From NCBI GenBank assembly GCA_963971425.1, contig OZ020514.1, positions 22,913,406 to 22,977,405 on the forward strand: DNA of 64,000 bases, given 5' to 3'. Both the position numbers and the translations under genes were made by a program. Below, in pieces: positions 1-11,362 of the stretch (positions are counted from its first letter, which is position 1; each line of letters begins with the position of its first letter). This DNA comes from Bryoerythrophyllum caledonicum (taxonomy: Eukaryota; Streptophyta; Bryopsida; Pottiales; Pottiaceae). Under the pieces are notes generated by a model, which made no database searches, had not been told where the DNA came from, and was given only the letters and a program-made list of their open reading frames with translations.

Positions 1-1100
1 ATGCAACTTGTGGACCACTTTGAAAAATCAAGTGAAATGTCAAGTTCAAGAAAAACATTTGTCGTGTAATATGTACAGTTTTTTTTAAATTGTATAAGTT
101 AAGTATATTATAATTCAATTTAATGAGTTATACATGAGGTTTTTTTTAAATAAAGTATTGCAACATATAATTCATAATCCAAGCTTTACAAAAGAGAATA
201 GATATGATTCACATCATTTGTAAGAATTAACCAATATACACCTAAATTACAATTCACACATGATTAGAAGAAGAAAAAGTTATTTCACATTGATGATAGC
301 AATCATATATTTCTAAATTTATGAAGTAATACAATAAATTTTGAATGTGATACAATAAACTTACAGTGCAAAACAAATAATAAATAGTTCTCATCTTATA
401 TACACTTTACAAATTTTTAATGTAATACAATAAATTTTGAATGAATTACAAAAAATTCATTGAATCAATAGTCTTTACAATTGATGAACATATTTTTATA
501 CTCAATACGATTTGCAATCCATGCTATAAATGATCATAGTCCATAAGTTACAAACCGACAATTTTCAACATGAAATTAACACATATTAAAAAACAAAGAA
601 AGACATATAAAATCAAAGATGATATAGATCCACTCAAAGAGTCCTAATTTGATGAACAATGTCTCAAATAGTTGTATACAAAGTTACGATTTTAAAATAA
701 TTTGAATTTAAAATTTACAATACAATAGTAATGAAAAATTAATATGATTCACATTGATTTCAAAAATTAAAAAGTTCTAAAAAACATTTGTATCAAGTAA
801 AATTTTAAGAACTACCCAAAGAAACTAATTTAGAAAACATTTTCATCATGCAACAATATGCCAAAGTTGGTAGTTTTCAAATCATTCTTGCTACAATCAA
901 ATTGACGGATGATAACGCCCCATATTCATTCCAATTCACAAACATTCATTAACCAAAAAGTAAAGTAAAGCAACACGTCATTTTGGTGTAGTTTCTAAAT
1001 TGGAAATGATTGGACAACCATCCATCGCGTCACTTTAAAATTAGGTTTAATTTGGTCTCGAAAGAAGGCGAAAAAGTTCAATAGCCGCCAATCCCTCCAC
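1..1100. other. AT-rich stretch without a gene
   Basis: The stretch is AT-rich with many short A and T runs and degenerate repeats of the type aatacaataaa (around 320-440). Stop codons are frequent in all frames and no conserved protein segment was seen on either strand. Confidence 0.6.
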
Positions 1101-1133
1101 TTTTTCCAAGAGTGAATGAGGGCGTGATAACAC

Positions 1134-1156
1134 ACACTCTCTCTCTCTCTCTCTAT
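1134..1156. repeat. Short CT microsatellite
   Basis: About ten CT units in a row follow a short CACA run. The short reading frame that crosses it has no other support. Confidence 0.7.
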
Positions 1157-1159
1157 CAT

Positions 1160-2230
1160 GTCCACGGTTGTGATTCTACATCAAACCTAGACTTTAGTCA
1201 TTTAAAGACAATTTACTTGTCATCAATACAACTACATGGAACCTACCTACCTACTTATCTACACCGATCCATACTGATACACTGTCAATACTAGTATTTT
1301 TACGATATGACCTTGCTATATGTATCAAGGGATACATATACCACACGAGGATGTAGAAGGAATGACTAAAAACACCATATACCTAGGTATGATAGGATAC
1401 CTGTTCATCCCACTACACGACTTGTACTGAACTTACCATCAAGTGTAATTGTGAGAAATGGCGCACATTTCCATTCTCTCCTTTAAAAAGACAAATTAGT
1501 GACTTTTGAGGTACACATGGCTGTTTCATAAAAAACTGCAGTTAGTACACAGTTACCTACAACTGCGACATATCTTCTAGTGAACAACAACATCGTTCCC
1601 ACTGCAGCCGCCACCTGAATTTACTATCAGTACGTTCACCCGGCTCCCATACTCACACAGCTTGCCCAGTGCTGCTGATTGCAAATGGGTTCCTCTCACG
1701 ACGCTGATGACAACTTACGCATCACGGCGAGCTGCCTGCAATAGACCAAGTTGTTTGCGGCACTACTTCAATACTGTATTGCAGTAACACAGGTACGCAC
1801 GTCACTTTTGTTGATGATCACTGTAGCGAGCATGCACGTCACCATGCAAGAACTACGCACTTCAGAACAGGCTCTGCGCCGATCAGTCACTCGTGTGTAG
1901 TTTACATCATTCTAGTTTTCATCTCCTTACTGGTTACTTTACTGGTCTTCATGCTGGACCAGGACACACTCGTGCTACATCAGAAGCAATCATATTGTTT
2001 ACTGCCACAAAGCGTGGAGGGAGTAATACAAAATTGACGTTGATGTGTACTAGCTTCTACTAAACGCCAAACCCACACACGTCACATTCAGGAATACCAA
2101 CTTTGTTGGCAACATGACTGAACAGGTTCTTCTTGTACTGTTGTAACTAGAAAGTTAGTTAGTAGTATGATACTGTTTTGAATGTTGATGTAATGTTTAA
2201 TTTGTGACAACGATAGGATGTCATGAGAAA
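1160..2230. other. Non-coding stretch
   Basis: Mixed-composition sequence with no long reading frame and no recognisable motif on either strand. Nothing I can name. Confidence 0.5.
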
Positions 2231-2274
2231 AAAAATCTCTATCTCTCTCTCTCTCTCTGTCTTTTCCAGGTCAT

Positions 2275-2458
<184 letters not shown>

Positions 2459-2486
2459 CTCGCTTCCCCTGTGCTCGTTAGGCTCT

Positions 2487-2800
2487 CTCATTGTGTTTGT
2501 TAGTGTGTGCGAGAGTGTGTGAGGTGTGTTTGCGAGTGTGTGCGGTAAATGAGCGCGTATGTGTGTGAGTGTGTGTGAGTTGTGTGTGCGCTTGTGTCTG
2601 CAGTGTGTGAGAGCGTGTGTGTACGCGTGTGTGTGAGTGTGTGTGAGTTGTGTGTGCGCTTGTGTCTGCAGTGTGTGAGAGCGTGTGTGTACGCGTGTGT
2701 GTGAGGTGTGTATGTGAGTGTTTGTGTGAGGTGCTTGAGGTGTGTGTATGTGAGTATAGGTGAGTGTATAAGCATTAGGTGTGTGTATGTGCAAGTGAGT
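2487..2800. repeat. GT-rich tandem repeat with a 68-bp duplication
   Basis: A run of TGTG and GAGTG motifs lies directly downstream of the CT tract. The segment starting TGTGTGTGCGCTTGTGTCTG occurs at 2581 and again at 2649, so the period is 68 bp. It continues as degenerate GT repeat to about 2800. Reading frames here are low-complexity artefacts. Confidence 0.9.
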
Positions 2801-3289
2801 TTGTGATTGTTAGCGCTTAGGGTTTGAAAGTTTCTTGATTTAGTTTCACTTAAGCGAGGGTTTTGGTAGTGATTTGCAAAAAATTTTGATTGTTTAGGTT
2901 TTGGAGGTTTAGACAATCTCAGCTAGGATTTGGGTTGTCGATGTGCGAGGGTTTTCTGAGGTTGTGTCGTGAACAAAACCCTAATTTCATTAAGCTTCCC
3001 CACACATCAATTGTGCACATCAACTTTGATCTGATTCAGAGCTTACTGTTAAATTTTTTTCCATACACTCCAAGTAAGTTTATGATACCTTTCTCAATTC
3101 TGCATTCCGCTTTTTAAACTACATCTGATTTTGTGTTTATAACATTGTATATGTGTGAGTGGAGAAGTGCCTAAAACCATTGTTTGTGAGTTTGTATTGA
3201 TAAATTGTTTGTGTGTTTGCTGGTTTGTCTGCGTTTTTGTGTGCAATGAATTGTAGATGGAACAAAAATAGCCATACGTGGGAACCGTA

Positions 3290-3823
3290 TATTCTCGAGC
3301 TGAGGATAAAATTCTTGTCACGGTTCACTGGTCATGTAAAAGACGTTTGATTCACTAATTTTTGTAAGAATTCCAACCAATTTATCCTGGACCCGAGAAT
3401 AAATACAAGAAGAAAACTGTGGCAAGAAGTATAGTATCCTACAGCCGAGGGTAGATTGACCTGGAATTTGTTGATAAAAAGCACTAAGGTTCCAAAATCA
3501 TGCTTTTTGTAAAGAAGTCATATATATAATATATGTGAAATATATATTTGCCCGTTACACGACAATACTTGGCATCACGAATAAAACCATAGCTGAAAAA
3601 ATGATTCCTTGTTTATCCTTGAGTCGTGGATAAGTGGCTTCCAAATCACGATACATTTAACGACTTAAGGAACATGTATCCTCGACTCCAGGATAAAAAA
3701 TTAATGAATCCATGAATTTCGAGCATTTACATGTAAATAGTTATCCTCGACTTGAGGATACCAGGACTCACAATCTAATGTCATTTGTCATGAAGAAGAA
3801 TATCCATCCTCGACTCGAGGATA
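3290..3823. repeat. PAL-A cluster: seven copies of a 19-bp palindrome
   Basis: Seven copies lie at 3290-3308, 3383-3401, 3435-3453, 3614-3632, 3677-3695, 3742-3760 and 3805-3823. The consensus is TATCCTCGACTCGAGGATA, a perfect palindrome apart from the central base. Each copy has a few substitutions, and TATC..GATA arms are the best kept part. The cluster ends 20 bp before the first recognisable exon of gene A. No coding frame is kept across the cluster. This is either an upstream region or a lost intron-rich 5' end. Confidence 0.85.
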
Positions 3824-3842
3824 GGCCACAAATTGATTTCTA

Positions 3843-4213
3843 ATGACTATGTGGTCATACATTCTGGAGATGGCCAATGATCTAATGGATATTGTAGACG
3901 ACTACGACTATTCAACAGAGGAGTTATTTATTGAGAGGTTCGAAAATCCGTTCGAATCGACCCCCTTCATCGACAACGTGGTGGAAAACTATGGCACACT
4001 GTGGGCGTTTCGGGATGTAGTGTGGACTTGGTATCAAAATCCGGGAAGTTTGTGCAGATAACGATCAAAGTAAGTGACAAAGTCCTGAATGTGCTTCTGA
4101 ACCAAAACAAGAGAGTGACTTTTGTCGAGCAGCATCAGAGGGAGTATATCGTGCTCGGAATTCAAGCTTTCGATGATGCAAGAGCTGATTTTCCCCACTA
4201 CCACTGATTGTCG
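3843..4213 (+). pseudogene. Gene A, N-terminal segment
   Basis: Two overlapping frames read through this stretch. The first (3843-4061) is acidic and contains MDIVDDYDYSTEELFIERF. The second (to 4207) contains the hydrophobic/charged run KFVQITIKVSDKVLNVLLNQ. A frameshift or intron near 4010-4070 separates them, and CAAA|GTAAGT at 4069 is a possible donor. It fits in style with the first segment of gene B (25043-25405), but the sequences are not convincingly alignable by eye. No family was recognised. Confidence 0.35.
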
Positions 4214-4589
4214 TCAAGGTGGGTTCATATCACAAGCAATTCGACTTCTCGGAGTTGCTTGAATGTGTTGTTCAAAATGGGCAGGGATCGCTAAAGGAGG
4301 CATTCGAGAAGTACTTGCCCTCGACAAATGACGATGCTGTAAAGGTGAATATGCGATTAGTTTGAATTCATCAACTTCTTTCAGCATTTGCAGATTGGCC
4401 GGTTCTTGTCAAAGCCACTATACGTTGTCGACCTCGCCCACTTGGTGCTAATGGAACCAATCCATCGGGTTCATCTACACCTCAAACTTCCAGCCGAGCT
4501 CCGCTAAGAAGGCCGTCAACAACAACTGCAACGGCTGAAAAGCCCTCCTCAAAGAAGAGGAAGTCCACTACTGTGGAAGCTCCACCTCG

Positions 4590-5243
4590 ACTGTAACGAG
4601 GGCTGCGATTCCGAACAAAGCCCAAAATGATCCGCGAGTGGATTTTGAGGTAGTCACCGAATTGCAGCGCCTGTTTTGGGAGGAATGCAAGGGGTGCTTC
4701 TCGTTTGATACTTCAACATATTCGGTTGGAATCGAGCAGCACATTGTTGCAAAAGCCCAATTCATCATTTAGGGAATGGAAGAGGGCATTGTGTTAAGCA
4801 CCATGGACTTCCTCATACAATTTTGCAAAATTGATCAACGCCAAAAGATCTTTGTTTGCCCAGTCAATGCGGATGGTGAGCCTCTTCAGCAGAAGCCCAT
4901 GTCTTGGGACGATATCAAAAAGGGCAAGTTCATGCTAATCAATGGACAATATAGCGTGGAGGCCTCCAGGCGTCTACAACACATCGAAAAGTGCGGTGCA
5001 AATCAAAAGAATGTTTTGCAGCGTTGGGGTGCATACGTAGTTTGGTCAACAAATCCAGTGAAGTTGCAGAGGATTTCCAAATTCTACAACGACACCAACT
5101 ACCTAGACCATGCTCAGCTGACATGGAGGAACCAGATCTTAAGTTGCCTAAGAATTTGGTTCAACTTGGGATGACCGAGTTACTAGCAAGGAGAGGGCGC
5201 AACTCGCGGCAATGCCGTAGTTTTCGACCAGGAGAAATTCACG
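4590..5243 (+). pseudogene. Gene A, ParB-like segment
   Basis: One frame runs from about 4590 to the donor ACG|GTAAGC at 5243/5244, interrupted by TAG at 4770, TGA at 5172 and TAG at 5187. It contains KIFVCPVNADG, then FMLINGQYSVEASRRL, then VLQRWGAYVVWSTNP and KLQRISKFYNDTNYLD. Gene B has the same order with FFGQHSVAASKAM and KLRKISAYYNRVNHLL. The GQ(H/Y)S..AS box after a beta-strand resembles the G-H-H-R-x-x-A box of ParB/sulfiredoxin-type domains, which is inference. The conserved iS..YN..N block downstream is a family signature. Confidence 0.5.
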
Positions 5244-5263
5244 GTAAGCATTTGCTCTGAAAG

Positions 5264-5282
5264 TATCCTCGAGTCGAGGATA
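5264..5282. repeat. PAL-A palindrome in a gene A intron
   Basis: TATCCTCGAGTCGAGGATA, perfect arms. It starts 20 bp after the 5' splice site at 5244 in the intron that follows the ParB-like segment. The homologous gene B intron has PAL-B 29 bp after its donor. Confidence 0.9.
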
Positions 5283-5389
5283 CTTCTTGATACAAAACAA
5301 CTTCCATTACAACCCTCTTGCATGTCTTCTTCATTTTGATTGTTGTTGTTTAAAAATTTGACATGTGTAGGTTTCCTGTATTGTAGTTG

Positions 5390-6286
5390 TTCTCCAAACT
5401 TATTGTGAACCGCTTCCAAAACATCAACCCCACAAAGGAAGGGAAGCAAGTGAACAAGTTGTCAGACATCACGAACGAGATTAAGGTGATCTCATTACCT
5501 GATGACGTTCTCAAGCCGTGGGAAGATTTTCTCGAAAATCACACGAAAGGCGAGATCATCAACCCAGACACGATGGTCATGTATAATGAGGCTAGAGGTT
5601 TCAGAGCCTCTCCCATCCATCGTGAATTTTTCAAGATGTTAAGCCACCTTTCCGATAAGGACTTACGGGACCTGTTCACCTATGTGGTAGACAATGAAGG
5701 CCCAAATGGGTACCTGAAAGTCACGCTTCGGCGGACAAGCGTGGTTCAAGGGTCCTACTATCACTACGAGTGGACAGATCGCCGAAAGAGGAAGCGCATT
5801 GTCTTTCAGGAATTGATCGCAATTAATCCTTCCTTGAAGTTTTTGATGCCAGACGGGTCCACAAACAACGAGGTGTGGAAAGCGTGGGAGCAAGAACACT
5901 GCATGTCTTCTGCGATGTAGAATATGCTCCTTGTCCGGCCCGACAAGGAGTTCTTCGCCATGAGGCTAATAAATGTTGGGAAACTTAAGCGTGCATCTCA
6001 GTTGGTGGAGAAGTTTCTGAACGTGTTTCTAATCTTTCGGATGTTTTTGTACGAGAAGAGCCACATCGACCCGATTGTTGGACCATCAAAGCTTCACGAT
6101 TTTGATAGGGAGAAAATGGAGTTCTCCAAATATTTTGATCCGCTTGCGGAGGACAGAGTGTGGTCCCTTGGTCTCTTTGACCTTCGACAGGTCCCCACAT
6201 GGTCTTCCAAGGACTACTCATCCAAAGAGCCCTACTTCTTTGCATTTCTGAAGACCTTGAAGATGCAGAGAACGGGGTTGTCTACA
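5390..6286 (+). pseudogene. Gene A, methyltransferase-like segment (first half)
   Basis: A single frame with one internal stop (TAG at 5918) runs to TAG at 6287. Conserved blocks shared with gene B are NEIKVISLPDDVLKPWEDF, the HREFFKMLSHLSDKD block, and the D(R/Q)RKRK box, then VEKFLNVFL and LGLFDLRQVPTW. Gene B has LLDWDAPYSYY where gene A has LLVRPDKEFF. In gene B this looks like motif IV (D/N-P-P-Y) of N6/N4 amino-methyltransferases, so gene A has lost it. The acceptor is probably near 5380-5390. The segment stops at the edge of the inserted GC-rich repeat element. Confidence 0.5.
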
Positions 6287-6494
6287 TAGACGGACAGGGG
6301 CCCAAAGACAGCGGACGGACGGACAGTAGGACGAACGGACAGGACGGACAACACTTTTTGACGGACAGGACGGACAACACTTTTTGGCGGACAATTGCGT
6401 ATAAAAAGAAATTACAAAACCCTAAATCAAATTTTCAACTTATCCCCTAGTAAAACACGTGTGCCGACACGTCAGACCGCTTTCCACGTCACAT

Positions 6495-7395
6495 CATACA
6501 GTCGGGCGCGTACCTAGCAGGGCCGTGCCCGTACCCAAAAAAAATTTAAAAATAATAAAAATAAAATAAAAATAAAAAATAAAAAATAAATTTTGTACAC
6601 GCCCAGCCCTTGTAAGCATGCGCCCGACCTTTGGATCGGGCGCGTACGTACAAGGGCTGGGCGCGTACAAACAAGGGCTGGGCGCGTACCATCAAGGGCT
6701 TGGTGCGTACGAACAAGGGTCCCGCACGTACCAAACAGGGCCCCGCGTGTACGCGAAAAAAAAAAAAATTTTTTTTTTTTTTTTTTTTGCACGCGCCCAA
6801 CCTTTGTAAGCATGCACCCGACCTTTTGGATGGGGCGCATACGCACAAGGATTGGGCGCGTACAATCAAGGGTTGGGCGCATATGAACAAGGGCTACGCG
6901 CGTACCAAACATGGCCGCGCGCATATGCCAAAAAAAATAAATTTTAAAAATAAAAAATTTGTACGCGCGCGGCCCTGTAAGGTAGGCGCGTGGCTCTTTT
7001 AGGCACGCGCGGCGCCCCTTAAGGTACGCTTTGGCCCCTTGGTGTACGCGCCCGGCCCTGTAAGGTACGCGCCCGACCCCTTTAGAGACGCGCCGGACCC
7101 TTTTAGGGACGCGCCCGTCCCCTTAAGGTACACGTCCGACTCCTTCTGACTCCTTCAGGCATGAGTGAAAGCTCTTTAAGTACGCGCCCAACCCTTTTCA
7201 ATACGCACCCGACCCCTTTAGGTACACGCTGGAGCCTTTAGATACACGCCCAACCTCTTTTTGGTACGCACTTGATCCTTTCAAGTACGCGCACGACCCA
7301 ATGGGTACGCGCCCAACCTTTTTTAATATGCGCCCGACCCTTTTTAATACGCGCCCGACCCTCATTTAGCGAATGCGCGCGCGCGACCGAATGGG
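6495..7395. repeat. GC-rich short-period array, left block
   Basis: The block has dozens of 20-35-bp units of the type GTACGCGCCC(G/A)ACC + CTTT, in both orientations. In its left part, modules of about 195 bp start with an A/T tract (6540-6592 and A13T22 at 6756-6790). A hairpin follows in which CAGCCCTTGTA and TACAAGGGCTG face each other around GCGCCCGACC/GATCGGGCGC. From 6990 on it decays into simple one-orientation units. Confidence 0.85.
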
Positions 7396-7689
7396 TACGC
7401 ACCTGAGATTATGGGGCAAACAATCGAAGGAGGATCACACATTAAAGGGTCAAGCCCACAACTTGGAGGGTTGCGCGTGTGCGCTCTAGAGGGCCGCACA
7501 CTTTTAATCAAAGAAAGACAATAGATGACATTGGTGAAAAGGAATCAACATTATATATATAAGGGGTGGACAAAAGCTTAGGAAAGGTGGGCACAAGGAG
7601 GAATGAGGCTTATACATGGTCCACATCTTCATTATGCCACTAGTAATATTTCAACGAGATAAAGGAATTTTTAAAACACAAAATAGTAG

Positions 7690-8570
7690 GGGACGAGTTC
7701 TATTTGTGTTGCCCAGCCCTCGTAGGTACGCGCGCGTACCTACCAGAGCCGCGGGCCTACGCCAAAAAAAAAAAAAAAATTTTTTTTTTTTTTTAGCTTA
7801 TGCGCCCAACCCTTGTACACACATGCCCGATCTAGAAGGTCAAGCGCATGTTTACAAGGGCTGCGCTCGTCCCTAGAATAAAGAAAATCGCACGCGCCCA
7901 TTTCTTCAACGTACGCGCCTGATTTAAAAGGTTAGGCGCATGCTTATAGGGGTTCGGCCCATACTTCAAGGAGTTGGGCGCGTATCTAAAGAGGTTCCGC
8001 GGGTACCTAAGGAGGTAGGGCGCATACTCCAAAAGGTTGGATGCAAACTTAAAAGGGTTGGGCGCGTGCCTAAAAAGGCCGCGCTCGTACCTAGCAAGGC
8101 CGCGTGCGTACCTATTGAGGCCGCGCGCGTACGCCAAAAAAATTTTTTATTTATTTATTTATTTTTTTGGCGTAGGCGCCCAGCCCTTGTATGTACGCGC
8201 GCGATCCAAAAGGTCGGGCGCATGCTTACAAGGGCTGGGCGCGTTCAAAGAAATTTTTATTTTTATTTTTATTTTTTTTGGCGTACGCGTGCGGCCCTGT
8301 CCGGTACACGCGCAACCCTTGTTTGTACGCGCCCAGCCCTTGATGGTACGCGCCCAACCCTTGTTTCTACGCACCCAACCCTTGTATGTACGCGCCCGAT
8401 CCAAAGGTCGGGCGTTTGCTTACAAGGGCTGGGCGCATACAGAATTTTATTTTTAAAATTTTTTTTTTTTTAACGTACGCGCGCGGTCTTGTCAGGTACG
8501 CGCGTGGCCCTCTTAGGTACGCGCCCAACCCTTGTTCGTACGCGCGCGACCTTCTTGTCGACATGTCAGC
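7690..8570. repeat. GC-rich short-period array, right block (mostly inverted)
   Basis: This has the same unit family as the left block. The modules around 8171-8470 (GCCCAGCCCTTGTATGTACG, then the GATCC/GGTCGGGCG hairpin, then an A/T tract) read in the opposite sense to those at 6593-6990. A long A-then-T tract (7763-7795) lies between. The Arg/Gly/Ala-rich reading frames on both strands are by-products of the repeat. Confidence 0.85.
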
Positions 8571-8709
8571 CACGTATTTGCCTTCGTGGAAGTGGATAAA
8601 TTGATTTACCTCTAGTCATGGTCAAACCAGCGTTGACCCTTATCGGACGGACAGTGAGACGGACGGACACTACCGGACGGACGGCCGAATAACCCTGGCA
8701 GAGAAGCAA

Positions 8710-9134
8710 ACCCACCCTAAACTCTCCCTCTATTTGGATGTGGATAACTTCTTCCGACCAGCAAGCCATGCAAGCTGAAAAGTATGCGGAGAGAAAGATG
8801 TCCAAATATGTGTGCCTTTAGTTAAGGTACATGCCTTCCGCATATGAGAGGCTGAATTTAGGGACATCGAGGTCGAAGTGTTCTGAGGTTTACCTTCTAT
8901 TCCTCATAAGGGACGACCATTCTGAGTCTCCTTCGCTACTGAAGATGGTTAATCTGAATTACTCTGCCGTGGATTCTCCATACTACACCAAAAAATATAA
9001 GTATTTGGAGGCATGCTTTGCAGTTCACGGCTACGAGTTGCGGATGGAGTTCTACCTTGAGCTCCTATTAGCCTTCTACAAGCCCGCGAGCAAAGTTTTC
9101 GGAGTTTACTATGGCTCCAAGTTGGTGCTGGCGA
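8710..9134 (+). pseudogene. Gene A, methyltransferase-like segment (second half)
   Basis: The frame containing MPSAYERLNLGTS, YELRMEFYLELLLAFYKP and VFGVYYGSKLVLAS ends at donor GCGA|GTAAGA (9135). Gene B (28403-28725) has NELRMEFFIKVLELFCKRR and VVQLFGRTKLLTAS at the same place. The last block resembles motif I (F-x-G-x-G-x-x-x-x-A) of beta-class amino-methyltransferases, which in that class follows motif IV. The glycine spacing is imperfect, so catalysis is doubtful. A GTACATGCC at 8827 may mark the acceptor side. Confidence 0.5.
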
Positions 9135-9166
9135 GTAAGATGATTGATCCCCTTCATTACTAAGTT

Positions 9167-9286
9167 TATCCTCGGGTCCATGATAAACCCGATGAATCAC
9201 CCATTCGCATTATTCTGTATTAGGTTGTTCTGTATCTTGCCTTGTCATGTATCCATTAGTGTCTGTTTATCCTCTCGTCAAAGATA
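9167..9286. repeat. Two PAL-A palindromes in one gene A intron
   Basis: The copies lie at 9167-9185 (TATCCTCGGGTCCATGATA) and 9268-9286 (TATCCTCTCGTCAAAGATA), both inside the 230-bp intron 9135-9364. The first starts 32 bp after the donor. The homologous gene B intron (28726-29010) holds three PAL-B copies. Confidence 0.8.
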
Positions 9287-9364
9287 ACTCTCATGCTAGG
9301 CTCTCGATTTCTGATTGCTCTAATTGTTGTATTTAACTCATTTGTTTTGTCTTGTCTTTTGCAG

Positions 9365-10987
9365 ATGTTAAAACATCATTTTACGGTCTGGTAGATAGGG
9401 ACTATCGCATGTTATACAAATACAATACGAAAAAAATTGATAAGTATGACATAAACGACTTTCTCCATAAAGATTGTCCGTATGCTGGCCCCCTTCCACC
9501 GAATTCCGATGCTCAAGAATCAGCACCATCCGTCAATACTTCAGACTGCAGGCCCTCAAGGACCGTTGCCGCTTGCACAAGCTCTGCCCAAAGGACTTCA
9601 GCGACTGCAGCTGCAACGGCCTCAACCTCTGGAACCGAAGCTCCCATCCATCGACCTAGAGCCAGTGCAATTTTTGGTGTTGGTACGTCAAGCCGCGAAC
9701 AAAGCGATCTCTCTGGCACTCAAATCCGTCTGGATTCAGTCCGCATCGACGAAGTGCCTACGGCGGATGCCGACCCTCCACTCTCGCGCCAATCTCCTGC
9801 TCCGCCAAATCCCTCGAAAGATTTCGATGAAGATACGAAGGAATTGGATACTTATGGGAGTAATATGGATGTGAACCTCTTTTCCTTTGGACCCGATGCG
9901 GCCGGGCCATCTTCTCGATATGCTGATGATGAAGGCAAATCACCAGTATCATCATCCTCTGTAGACAACGTTGAGGTGCTCCCTTGTGAGGTTCCTTCCT
10001 CAGATATTCCTAGTCCACAAGGGGACGCCTCTGCTGTTTTGGAGCCTCCATATCAAGAGGCACCACAAGCTGATGGGGACAGGAAGCAGGATGATGCCAT
10101 CATCCTCCTTTCAGATTCTAGTGACGACGAAGGCCTGAGACCTCATGTGACTCGCCGATCGGATGTTCTTTCTCCTGGAGAAGAAGCTCCTTTGCCAAAG
10201 GTTTTGATTGAGGCTTCCGACTTCTTTATCAATGTTGCTGGTGAAGCACTGCCCCCTGAAGAGGTTGTGAAGTACAAACCTCGTGGTGATTTTTATCAGT
10301 ATCTGGCGTACAAATGCCTAATGGAGGAGAAGGACAAACAGGAATTGTTGGACCGCTTGGAAGAGTCCAAGCGCAGGCAGGCAAAGATGGAGACTGCTCT
10401 TGAAAAGGAGAGGATGGAGTTTGCTTTGGAGAAGGAGCAGATTGAGGGGACTATTAGGGCTGAGCTTCAGCTACAAATGAAGGCAGACCTGGCCTGGATG
10501 TACCTGAGGAGCCCTATAAATACGGGGGCAACATCATCTAGCCCTCCTCCCTCTGCGGTGCCTGTGAACACAAGTTATCCTCGCGTCGATGATAACTCAG
10601 GTTCTGGGCTCTCTACTCCCTTGGAGTCTTTGGCTACATTACCTCAGAGTTCGCCGTCTATTCTTGTTCTTGAACCTTCCTCTGCTGATCACCAACAATC
10701 AATTCCGGGGGAAGCACCTGCGTACGCGGATGTTACTAAGGTGCCCTCTCCAAGCAGAAGCCCTGCTATGGAGTATCCTCGACCCGAGGATACGCCGGGT
10801 GTTTGCCTACACCAGAACCCGCGTCCAGTCCCTACTCCCCTTCAATAGTCTGAGGAGTGCGACATAGAGGCCTGCGTTGTCGACGTTCATGTAGTGGCTG
10901 AGGATGTCTATATGGTGGAGGAGGATCAAGTGGATTACGAGCCGTCACCTGATGGACCTAGAAACGAAGCGTCTAACTCTGATAAGG
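9365..10987 (+). pseudogene. Gene A, acidic linker and coiled-coil exon
   Basis: The exon begins after CTTTTGCAG (9364) and is open to TAG at 10846, then coding-like to a possible donor at 10987 (GATAAG|GTTGGC). It starts with TSFYGLVDRDYRMLYKYN, which may close the methylase-like region. A Ser/Pro/Thr/Asp-rich linker of about 250 residues follows, then FINVAGEALPPEEVVKYKPR and a charged helix of about 80 residues (KDKQELLDRLEESKRRQAK onward) that reads as coiled coil. Two PAL-A palindromes are in the exon (10576 and 10774) and encode YPRVDD and YPRPED. It is the longest open frame in the window (498 codons). Gene B keeps a similar acidic linker plus coiled coil. Confidence 0.55.
10576..10792. 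repeat. Two PAL-A palindromes inside coding sequence
   Basis: Copies at 10576-10594 (TATCCTCGCGTCGATGATA) and 10774-10792 (TATCCTCGACCCGAGGATA). Both keep the exon open and fall in the same codon phase, giving YPR(V/P)(D/E)D. Confidence 0.85.
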
Positions 10988-11220
10988 TTGGCTAGTTCTT
11001 TTATTCATTTTTTTGAGGCTATTTTACAATTTGTAGCCGTGTATTTTTTGAATGACTATTGATAGTCTCCAATAGGTCTTGTATGGGTGTGTTGGATTGC
11101 ACGCATCCGATCCATATGAGTTTTAATGTACATTAGGCGGAGTGTACATATTTGTAAAAGCATATTGCTTATAATTTATTGAATTGCTTAATAATTCAGT
11201 TTTCTTTGATTGTTTTCTCA

Positions 11221-11362
11221 GATGAGAATGGATGATATTGTTCATCGACCTGTTGCATTGAAGCCTCGGATTGGGAATGATTTACGGAAGTCGCTATGTG
11301 GAGAAGAAATCATGCGATTTGTGATAATTCCTTTGCATATTGATCAATGTGCATTTCATCAG
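11221..11362 (+). pseudogene. Gene A, small internal exon
   Basis: This is bounded by an acceptor-like TTGTTTTCTCAG (ends 11220) and the donor CATCAG|GTAATT (11363). It encodes MRMDDIVHRPVALKPRIGN and then LCGEEIMRFVIIPLHIDQC. No counterpart was identified in gene B and no family recognised. It is assigned to gene A by strand, position and splice signals only. Confidence 0.4.

Larger units (their letters stand above)
6279..8705. mobile_element. GC-rich TACGCGCCC repeat element inserted in gene A
   Basis: The element starts with the small palindrome GTCTACATAGAC, then GGAC repeats and a 200-bp unique stretch (a TATAAAAA at 6400). Two blocks of degenerate TACGCGCCC-type repeats follow (6495-7395 and 7690-8570), and GGAC repeats return at 8640-8690. 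The unique stretch 6279-6490 reappears inverted at 62930-63116. So this is a dispersed element with a defined end rather than local satellite growth. The inner ends (6432-6480 and the complement of 8550-8620) are also loosely inverted relative to each other. No coding capacity was recognised. The transposition class is unknown. Confidence 0.6.

Noticed and set aside
6514..8573. Several 60-177-codon frames on both strands in the GC-rich array
   Set aside because: The same short peptide phrases recur in all frames because the DNA is repetitive. No domain or start context.
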